DNA from: Betaproteobacteria bacterium
GTDB lineage: Bacteria > Pseudomonadota > Gammaproteobacteria > Burkholderiales > SG8-41
Length of the DNA stretch: 5,022 nucleotides
Assembly (NCBI GenBank): GCA_021300125.1
Contig: JAJTHX010000046.1
Coordinates: 1 to 5,022, forward strand
Direction of reading: 5' to 3'
Part shown: piece by piece, positions 1 to 5,022 of the stretch
Numbering within the stretch: position 1 is the first letter of the stretch
How the letters are laid out: each line of letters starts with the position of its first letter
Made by a program: the position numbers and the translations under genes
The notes under the pieces: model-generated
What the model saw: only the letters and a program-made list of their open reading frames with translations
Databases searched by the model: none
What the model was told of the DNA's origin: nothing

Positions 1-960
1 CGTGTGGTTGATCACGGTGGAGGTGATCAGGGTTTCATTGGGGATGATCGCTTCCAGCCCGCCCAGCCCGCGTACGACCACGTAGCGTGCGGTCATCCGC
101 GTCAGCACGCCGCTCTGCTCGCCGATGCTGACGACGTCGCCGATGCTGACCGAGCGGTCCATCAGGATGATGAAGCCGCTGATGTAATTGGCCGCGATCT
201 TCTGCAGCCCGAAGCCGATGCCCACGCCGAGCATGCCGCCGAATACCGACAGCACGGTGAGGTCGATGCCCACCGCAGGCAGCGCGATCAGTACCGCCAC
301 CAGCAGCAGCAGCACCTGCGCCAGCTTGGCGAACATCACCCGTACGTTGACCTGCAGGCTGGTGGCGCGCATCAGGCGGCCCTCGAGCAGCCGCCCCAGC
401 CACAGTGCGGTAAGCACGGTCGCGCCGATCCACAGCGTGCCCTGCAGGAGCATCAGCAGCGAGATGCGGTACTTGCCGGTGCTGAAGGCGAAGTCGTCGA
501 GGATTTCGCGCAGCGGCGGCCACAGGCCGGTGAGGTAGACGGCAACGCCGATCCATGCGATCCAGCTCAGCCCGCGTTCGGAGGCGCGCAGCCATCCGCT
601 GGGGGAGAAGGTCTGGCGCAGCGCGTAGATCGCCATCCGGATCAGGGCCATCGCCAGCAGCAGGGTCGCGGCGACATCCAGCAGCGGCGTTTTCTGCCAC
701 AGGCGCAGCACCAGCCGCGCGGCGACAAGCAGCGCCAGCGTCGACAGCGGGAACATCAGCCGCTGCAGGCTGCCGATGCCCAGGGCCAGCGTGGAACCGG
801 GCGTGGACGAAGCCGAGAGGCGGCGGTTGAAGTGGCGCGAGATCAGCAGGCCCGCGCAGGCGCAGGCCAGCAGCACGCCGAGCTGCCACAGGATCTTGAC
901 GCTTTGCAGGTCGCGCCAGAGTTCGAGCAGCAGGCCTTGGATTTCGTTGGCGGCGGACAT
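1..960 (-). CDS. MscS-family mechanosensitive ion channel, C-terminus cut off by the window edge
   Basis: The frame is open for 320 codons from the ATG at 958-960 to the left edge, so the C-terminus is missing. The product is an inner-membrane channel of the MscS superfamily, which releases solutes when membrane tension rises. Hydrophobic segments lie near residues 24-40, 62-86, 93-113, 133-147, 166-188 and 206-230, followed by the Gly-rich pore helix at about 236-268, which contains GVGIGFGLQKIAANYISG. This pore sequence and the following IGD (273-275) and IIPNE (305-309) motifs resemble the MscK-like branch more than E. coli MscS. The several extra N-terminal helices also exceed the three of MscS. 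The start is well bounded: an in-frame TGA lies at 985-987 and no ATG, GTG or TTG comes between. There is no clear Shine-Dalgarno sequence. The gene is separated from the methyltransferase stop by 97 nt, so it may be cotranscribed or have its own promoter. Confidence 0.9.
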   Translation of the reverse strand, partial: MSAANEIQGLLLELWRDLQSVKILWQLGVLLACACAGLLISRHFNRRLSASSTPGSTLALGIGSLQRLMFPLSTLALLVAARLVLRLWQKTPLLDVAATLLLAMALIRMAIYALRQTFSPSGWLRASERGLSWIAWIGVAVYLTGLWPPLREILDDFAFSTGKYRISLLMLLQGTLWIGATVLTALWLGRLLEGRLMRATSLQVNVRVMFAKLAQVLLLLVAVLIALPAVGIDLTVLSVFGGMLGVGIGFGLQKIAANYISGFIILMDRSVSIGDVVSIGEQSGVLTRMTARYVVVRGLGGLEAIIPNETLITSTVINHT

Positions 961-1057
961 GGGCGCGATGACGGGCCGGAGCGATCAGGGGGGTGCGGAA
1001 ATGCCGGCCGGGAATGTTAGCACGCACCCCGCCTCGTGCTGACTACGCATGGGGTGT

Positions 1058-2443
1058 CTAGGCGCAGCGCTCGAATGCCGCCGCGAAAAAGCCGTCCGTG
1101 TGGTGAATCTGCGGCCATAACTGCAGCTGCGGCATGTTGCCGACGGCGATGCCCAGGCGCCGCAGCAGCTCGCCGCAGTCGAGCGCCGCAAACTGCGGAT
1201 GCGCGGCGAGGAACTGTTCGACGATCATCCGGTTTTCCTCGGCGAGCAGGCTGCAGGTGGCATAGACCAGGCGCCCGCCCGGTTTCACCAGCCGCGCCGC
1301 CGAGGCGAGGATGGCTGCCTGCTTGACGGTGAGTTCCGCCACCGACCGCGGTGACTGGCGGAACTTGAGGTCCGGGTTGCGGCGCAGCGTACCGAGTCCG
1401 CTGCAGGGCGCATCAACCAGCACGCGGTCGATCTTGCCGGCAAGCCGCTTCACCTTGGCATCGTTTTCATGGGCGATCACCAGCGGATGCACGTTCGACA
1501 GACCCGAGCGCTTGAGTCGCGGCTTCAGGTTGGCCAGCCGCTTTTCCGAGACATCGAAGGCGTAGAGGCGGCCCTGCGAGTTCATCATCGCGCCGAGCAT
1601 CAGCGTCTTGCCGCCGGCGCCGGCGCAGAAATCGACCACCAGCTCCCCGCGCCGCGGCGCGAGCAGGTAACCGAGCAGCTGGCTGCCTTCGTCCTGCACC
1701 TCGAACTTGCCGGCGGCAAAGAGCGGGTTGCGGTTCAGGGCCGGCTTGTCGCGCAGGCGCAGCCCCAGCGGCGACAGCGGGGTGGGCTCGGAAATGATGT
1801 CGTTGCTGCGCAGCTTGGCCAGCACTTCTTCACGGCTGGCGCAGAGCGTGTTCACGCGCAGGTCGAGCGGCGCCGGTTCCTGCAGCGCGCGGCCGAGGCT
1901 GCGCACAAAATCCTCGCCGTATTCCGGCAGCAGCCGTTCAATCACCCATGGCGGCAGGTCCGACTCGGCACTGAGCGGCAGCGGTCCCTGCGCGCGCGTG
2001 CTGTTCAGCCACAGTGTCTCCTCGGCGCTGCACAGGCTGCCCAGCTCTCGGCTGCTGTAGCCGGCGACGCGCGCCAGCCAGAGCAGCAGCAGCTGGCGTA
2101 CGTTGGCCTGCGGCGCGAGGTGGTCGAGCCAGAATTTGCGGCGCAGCACACCGAACACCGCCTCGGCGACAAAGGCGCGGTCCTGCTGGCCGAGCTGGGG
2201 GCGTTCGCGGAAATAGCGGCTGAGCACGGCGTCTGCCGGATGTTCGAAGGTGAGCACCCGGATCAGTGCGCTGGCGGCCTCGTTGAGGCGGGCCGGGTTG
2301 GGCCCTGTTCGAGGCGTACGGTCGCCGTCGCCGGCCCCGCGCCCGCCCGAGCGGCTGTTTTCCTGATTGCCGCTTACGGGCGCGCCGGGTCTGCGGCCGC
2401 TGATTTTCCGGCCAGCGATTCGGCTTCTTTGGTCTTCGTTCAT
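1058..2443 (-). CDS. RsmB/NOP-family SAM-dependent RNA (cytosine-5) methyltransferase
   Basis: This 461-residue cytoplasmic enzyme is predicted to transfer a methyl group from S-adenosylmethionine to C5 of a cytosine in RNA, probably rRNA. The class I methyltransferase motifs are visible in order: the SAM-binding loop DFCAGAGGKT (271-280), the acidic YAFD strand end (294-297), DAPCSGLG (344-351) and YATCS (394-398), then HTDGFFAAAF near the C-terminus. Cys347 and Cys397 match the two cysteines of m5C RNA methyltransferases, one for release and one as nucleophile. Residues about 53-160 look like a shortened, divergent NusB-like RNA-binding domain. The first 50 residues are polar and rich in Gly and Arg and look disordered. 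The ATG is 2 nt after the preceding stop, with a weak AGAG 8 nt before it. No other Met occurs before residue 282. Betaproteobacteria often carry this family beside a separate true RsmB, so I do not assign the m5C967 role or the symbol rsmB. Confidence 0.93.
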   Translation of the reverse strand: MNEDQRSRIAGRKISGRRPGAPVSGNQENSRSGGRGAGDGDRTPRTGPNPARLNEAASALIRVLTFEHPADAVLSRYFRERPQLGQQDRAFVAEAVFGVLRRKFWLDHLAPQANVRQLLLLWLARVAGYSSRELGSLCSAEETLWLNSTRAQGPLPLSAESDLPPWVIERLLPEYGEDFVRSLGRALQEPAPLDLRVNTLCASREEVLAKLRSNDIISEPTPLSPLGLRLRDKPALNRNPLFAAGKFEVQDEGSQLLGYLLAPRRGELVVDFCAGAGGKTLMLGAMMNSQGRLYAFDVSEKRLANLKPRLKRSGLSNVHPLVIAHENDAKVKRLAGKIDRVLVDAPCSGLGTLRRNPDLKFRQSPRSVAELTVKQAAILASAARLVKPGGRLVYATCSLLAEENRMIVEQFLAAHPQFAALDCGELLRRLGIAVGNMPQLQLWPQIHHTDGFFAAAFERCA

Positions 2444-2445
2444 GT

Positions 2446-3474
2446 CTATTGCTCTGCGACGCGGATTTCGCTCGCGAGCTGTTCGCCCGAGAACTCCCCG
2501 TCACGGTTGTAGAAACGGATGCGCACCGGCAGGTTGCGGTAATCGCTGGCGAGCCACACGGCGAGGCTCTCCGCACCGGCCTCCCGCACCTGAACGACCG
2601 GAATCGCGCGTATCCGCCCCAGCGGGGTGTCGATGGTTTCGGCGGGCAGCACATCGAAGCTGACCAGGTCAATGCGCGTGCCGCGGGTGAAGGGCAGGGT
2701 GATGCGTCCGGGCTGCGGCGGGAACAGCGCCAACTGGTACATGAAACTCACCACGTCCTGGCTGCCTGCGGGCAATCCGACGCTGGACTGCTGCGGCAGG
2801 CGGCCGAGGCGGGCGCGCTGCTCGTTCCAGTCGAACACCGCAATCGATTCGTCACTGCGGTTGCCGCGGCGCACGCTGGCGCTGAAACGTTCCGGCTGCA
2901 GCCCGGCCACGGTGAGGCGGCCTTCGCTCCGATAGACGTAGCGGTGCGGACGGATCATTTCGACCAGGCCGGAACTCTCCGAGCGGCTGGCCAGCCGGTA
3001 TTGCGGGCCGTCAAATTCCCAGGTCTGGACGGTGCGGCCGACCCGTGTGTGTTCCGAGCCCATGGTCAGCTGGTAGGTAATCTGGCCCTTGCGGGGGAAG
3101 CTGGGCATCGGCTGGGCCGGCAAGGGCGGCGATGCGGTCACCGGCGGGCTGCTGGCGGGTGCACTGGCCATCACCACCGGTTCTGGCGGCATTTCGGCAG
3201 CTGCGGGTGGACCCGCCTCGGGCACAGGCTCGCCCGACGCTGGCGGTGCCGGTTTGGCGGCCGGGTTGAAGACCGTATCTGCCGCGGGGGCGCGTGCTGC
3301 GGCCGCAGTCGCGGGTCGCGGTGTTTCGGCGCGGGGTTGCAGGGTTGCAACCAGGTCGGGCGCTGGCGGCGGCGCGTCCGGCGGCGTCAGCCAGGCGCCG
3401 CCGAGCAGGGCGGCATGCGCAGCCGCCGAGATTGCCGCAGCGGCAACGAAGCGGCGCAGATTGCGGCGGGTCAT
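2446..3474 (-). CDS. DUF3108 protein with TonB-like N-terminal anchor and Pro/Ala linker
   Basis: This 342-residue protein has no known function. It has three parts: a basic start (TRRNLRR) and one hydrophobic helix at about 9-29, a Pro/Ala-rich linker at about 31-127, and a C-terminal DUF3108 domain at about 130-340. The helix contains Ser16-xxx-His20 and lacks a clear signal peptidase site, so it probably stays as an inner-membrane anchor with the domain in the periplasm. This is the architecture of TonB, but the C-terminal domain is not TonB-like. The DUF3108 part shares LPxGxQD, FDW, DTPLGR and LPVRxR with the protein encoded just upstream, so the two are paralogues. I chose the ATG at 3472-3474, which shares its first base with the preceding TGA (TGATG). 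A GTG one codon earlier at 3475-3477 is equally possible. The best Shine-Dalgarno match (GGAG) is 16 nt away, so translation is probably coupled to the upstream gene. Confidence 0.88.
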   Translation of the reverse strand: MTRRNLRRFVAAAAISAAAHAALLGGAWLTPPDAPPPAPDLVATLQPRAETPRPATAAAARAPAADTVFNPAAKPAPPASGEPVPEAGPPAAAEMPPEPVVMASAPASSPPVTASPPLPAQPMPSFPRKGQITYQLTMGSEHTRVGRTVQTWEFDGPQYRLASRSESSGLVEMIRPHRYVYRSEGRLTVAGLQPERFSASVRRGNRSDESIAVFDWNEQRARLGRLPQQSSVGLPAGSQDVVSFMYQLALFPPQPGRITLPFTRGTRIDLVSFDVLPAETIDTPLGRIRAIPVVQVREAGAESLAVWLASDYRNLPVRIRFYNRDGEFSGEQLASEIRVAEQ

Positions 3475-4217
3475 CACGGTGCGGCCGCTGCTCCGGTGTC
3501 GAGCTTGAGCAGCGTCTGCTCGTAGCGGCTGCCGTCGTCCTCGATGATGCGCATCCGCACCGGCAGCAGCGAGCGGTCGCGCGCCAGCCAGATCTCTGTC
3601 GCGGTCTCGCCGGGCGCGTGGCGCTTGACCAGGTGGATTACCGCCATCCGGCCCAGCGGCGTGTCGAGTGCGCTGTCGCTGCCCAGGGTGTAGCGGTACT
3701 GGTCGAGCTTGCGGCCGTTGGTCATCGCAAAAGAGATATCGCGCAGCCGATCAGCGCCGATGAACATGAACTGGTACAGCGCGGAGAGCCGGTCCTGGGT
3801 GCCGCCAGGCAGGGGCAGGGTTTCGCTGCGTCCGTCGTGGGCGAGCGTCAGGGTGCGGTTCTTCCAGTCGAATTCGGCGGCGATGCGGCGCGAGTCATTG
3901 CCGCGTGTGGCCTCGAAGCTGAGCGGGCGCAGTCCGGTCGCGTGCACTTCGCCGCTGCTCACGACCCGCGCCGGACGCCGCTGAACCAGCGCCAGGATGC
4001 CGGTGGCGTGGGTTTCGCTGACGATGCGGTAGCGCCCGTCGCGCGCCTCGTAATGGTCGTGCATGATGCCCACCGGCGCGCCATTGAGCGTGACCTCGTA
4101 CTGGGCCTGCACAGTCTGCGGCAGACTGGTTGCCGACGCGGCCGCCTGCACCGGCAGCATCATCGCTGCAGCCCACCACATTGTTGCCGCCAGGCGAATC
4201 GCGGGTCGCGGGGTCAT
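3474..4217 (-). CDS. Secreted DUF3108 domain protein
   Basis: This 247-residue protein has no assigned function. It starts with a Sec signal peptide: Arg at residues 4 and 8, a hydrophobic core at about 9-26, and an ASA site predicting cleavage after residue 29. The mature protein should be periplasmic or associated with the envelope, since no further membrane segment is seen and there is no lipobox cysteine. The DUF3108 domain fills almost all of the mature chain (about 35-240), with FDW at 116-118, LPGGTQD at 136-142, DTPLGR at 185-190 and LPVRMR at 218-223. The same blocks recur at nearly the same spacing in the next gene. Its ATG overlaps the purN stop as ATGA (4214-4217), and no Shine-Dalgarno sequence precedes it, so translational coupling to purN is likely. 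DUF3108 is a family of unknown function, and nothing here shows a catalytic site. Confidence 0.88.
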   Translation of the reverse strand: MTPRPAIRLAATMWWAAAMMLPVQAAASATSLPQTVQAQYEVTLNGAPVGIMHDHYEARDGRYRIVSETHATGILALVQRRPARVVSSGEVHATGLRPLSFEATRGNDSRRIAAEFDWKNRTLTLAHDGRSETLPLPGGTQDRLSALYQFMFIGADRLRDISFAMTNGRKLDQYRYTLGSDSALDTPLGRMAVIHLVKRHAPGETATEIWLARDRSLLPVRMRIIEDDGSRYEQTLLKLDTGAAAAP

Positions 4218-4852
4218 TGCAGGGCCGGAGAATGCAGCGCGCCGGCGGCAGCCGCGGCGCCGGCGATTTCAACGCGGCCATCGGCATGAAGGCGCACGCG
4301 GTCCTCGCACAGCCAGCGCAGGGCCAGCGGGTAGATGCGGTGTTCTTCGACGAGCACGCGCGCGGCGAGGCTCGCTTCGTCGTCGCCGGGCAGCACCGGA
4401 ACCGCAGCCTGGATGATGATCGGGCCGTGGTCGAGTTCGGGCGTGACGAAGTGCACCGTGCAGCCGTGGATGCGCACGCCGGCGGCCAGCGCCTGGCGAT
4501 GGGTGTGCAGACCCTTGAACGAAGGCAGCAGCGAGGGATGGATGTTCACCAGACGGCCGCGGTATCGTTCGACGAAGCCGGCGCTGAGCACCCGCATGAA
4601 GCCGGCGAGCACCACCAGTTCGGCGCCGCTGGCATTGATGGCGGCTGCGAGCGCGGCGTCAAAACTCTCGCGCGAGGCATGGGCCTTATGGTCGATCGCC
4701 TGTACCGGCAGGCCGCGTGCGGCGGCGCTGGCGAGTCCCTTCGCCGAGGGGTCGTTGCTGATCACGGCGCAGACCTCGGCCGGGAGCGCTGCCTGCAGCA
4801 GGGCCTCCATGTTGCTGCCGCGACCCGAGATCAGTATGGCGATGCGTTTGAT
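4214..4852 (-). CDS. purN: Phosphoribosylglycinamide formyltransferase (GAR transformylase), apparent ATC start
   Basis: PurN transfers a formyl group from 10-formyltetrahydrofolate to glycinamide ribonucleotide, the third step of de novo purine synthesis, in the cytoplasm. Numbered from the ATC at 4850-4852 the protein is 212 residues, the same length as E. coli PurN. It shows the phosphate-binding loop ISGRGSNME (8-16), VVLAGFMR (80-87), NIHPSLLPSFKGLHTHRQAL (103-122) and ELDHGP (139-144). Asn103, His105 and Asp141 correspond to the catalytic Asn106, His108 and Asp144 of E. coli, so the enzyme should be active. No ATG, GTG or TTG is in frame close to the conserved beginning (IKRIAILISGRG). 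The next one upstream is the ATG at 4946-4948, which would add 32 Arg/Pro-rich residues and overlap purM by 61 nt. I favour the ATC because GGAAAGG lies 8 nt before it and third-position GC is much lower in the extension. It follows purM by 35 nt. Confidence 0.95.
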   Translation of the reverse strand: MKRIAILISGRGSNMEALLQAALPAEVCAVISNDPSAKGLASAAARGLPVQAIDHKAHASRESFDAALAAAINASGAELVVLAGFMRVLSAGFVERYRGRLVNIHPSLLPSFKGLHTHRQALAAGVRIHGCTVHFVTPELDHGPIIIQAAVPVLPGDDEASLAARVLVEEHRIYPLALRWLCEDRVRLHADGRVEIAGAAAAAGALHSPALQ

Positions 4853-4860
4853 GACGATGC

Positions 4861-4867
4861 CCTTTCC
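4861..4867 (-). promoter_or_regulatory. Ribosome binding site of purN (GGAAAGG)
   Basis: GGAAAGG is a purine-rich Shine-Dalgarno match in the purM-purN gap. It ends 8 nt before the ATC codon that sits where PurN proteins normally have their initiator Met. It is the strongest such site in the window. It lies inside the alternative extended frame, so it makes sense only if translation starts at or very near 4852. Inference: it decides the start in favour of the short form. Confidence 0.6.
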
Positions 4868-4887
4868 GGGTGGTTGACGCCGGAACG

Positions 4888-5022
4888 CTAGACGACGATC
4901 GTCTGTGCTTCCCCGCGTCTGCGGCGGCGGACGTGGCCGATACGCCATACCCGCTCGCCGGATTTCTCCAGCAGTTTCTGCGCGCGCGACGTATCCTTCG
5001 CAGCGACCACCGCCACCATGCC
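4888..5022 (-). CDS. purM: Phosphoribosylformylglycinamidine cyclo-ligase (AIR synthetase), C-terminal 44 residues
   Basis: Only the last 44 codons and the TAG stop (4888-4890) are in the window, and the gene continues past the right edge. The piece begins GMVAVVAAKDTSRAQKLLEK and ends GEAQTIVV. This matches the end of PurM: a strand carrying G-hydrophobic-VVVA, a helix with LL, GExVWRIG, then a short GEAQ tail. PurM uses ATP to close FGAM to aminoimidazole ribonucleotide, the fifth step of purine synthesis, in the cytoplasm. The active-site regions are not visible here. The identification rests on this tail and on purN following directly, the usual order in proteobacteria. A run of five Arg (residues 32-36 of the visible part) precedes the GEAQ motif and is a little unusual. 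The fragment is too short for the gene to be certain from the tail alone, but the context makes it likely. Confidence 0.85.
   Translation of the reverse strand, partial: GMVAVVAAKDTSRAQKLLEKSGERVWRIGHVRRRRRGEAQTIVV

Noticed and set aside
301..317. Short CAG-type triplet repeat
   Set aside because: It encodes a Leu run in a membrane helix of the channel and needs no other explanation.
4..1027. Plus-strand frame 4-1020 and minus-strand frame 35-1027 across the channel gene
   Set aside because: The channel frame gives clear membrane helices and the MscS pore motif. These two frames give low-complexity Arg/Ala/Pro or Gln/His/Asp chains and are shadows.
1014..1042. Possible promoter for the channel gene (TAACAT as -10, TCAGCA as -35, 17 nt apart)
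   Set aside because: It matches the sigma-70 consensus at only 4 of 6 and 3 of 6 positions, which chance easily explains.
1025..1056. Inverted repeat CACCCC/GGGGTG after the methyltransferase stop as a terminator
   Set aside because: The stem is only 6 bp with a 20-nt loop, and no T-run follows on the minus strand, so an intrinsic terminator is not supported.
1938..2672. Minus-strand frame spanning the DUF3108/methyltransferase junction
   Set aside because: It is out of frame with both recognised proteins, is Arg/Pro-rich and matches nothing I know.
1469..4289. Long plus-strand open frames (1469-2512, 2449-3525, 3294-4289) of 330-360 codons
   Set aside because: They lie antisense to well-recognised genes. 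Their products are rich in Arg, Gln, His, Gly and Ala with no family resemblance, as expected from strong third-position GC bias on the other strand.
4853..4948. N-terminal extension of PurN from the ATG at 4946-4948
   Set aside because: It would overlap purM by 61 nt out of frame, is Arg/Pro-rich and unlike PurN, and has lower third-position GC than the rest. It remains the fallback if the ATC is not used.

Overview
The window is very GC-rich, and every gene I can support lies on the minus strand, so transcription runs from right to left. Read that way it holds the 3' end of purM, purN, two tandem DUF3108 genes, an RsmB/NOP-type RNA m5C methyltransferase, and then, after a short gap, the N-terminal and pore part of an MscS-family mechanosensitive channel that runs off the left edge. 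The protein similarities and the gene order purM-purN-DUF3108-DUF3108-RsmB/NOP suggest a betaproteobacterium, perhaps of the Rhodocyclales. This is an inference from remembered families, not from a search.

Layout. At 4888-5022 is the PurM tail. At 4214-4852 is purN, whose conserved first residue is encoded by ATC rather than ATG, with a good Shine-Dalgarno sequence 8 nt upstream. At 3474-4217 is a secreted DUF3108 protein that overlaps the purN stop by 4 nt (ATGA). At 2446-3474 is a second DUF3108 protein that shares one base with the first (TGATG). Its N-terminus is built like TonB: a signal anchor with a Ser-xxx-His motif and a long Pro/Ala linker. At 1058-2443 is the methyltransferase, 2 nt after the previous stop. 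At 961-1057 is a gap without a gene, followed by the channel gene at 1-960.

The first five genes are packed with overlaps or gaps of at most 35 nt, so they are probably one transcription unit read from a promoter to the right of the window. PurM and PurN are the AIR synthetase and GAR transformylase of de novo purine synthesis. The two DUF3108 proteins are predicted to act in or across the envelope, and the methyltransferase acts on RNA. No shared pathway for all five is evident. The long plus-strand open frames are antisense shadows caused by the high GC content. I see no mobile element, CRISPR array, tRNA, rRNA or convincing terminator. Nothing here amounts to a clear new system. The points most worth checking are the purN start codon and the TonB-like DUF3108 protein.
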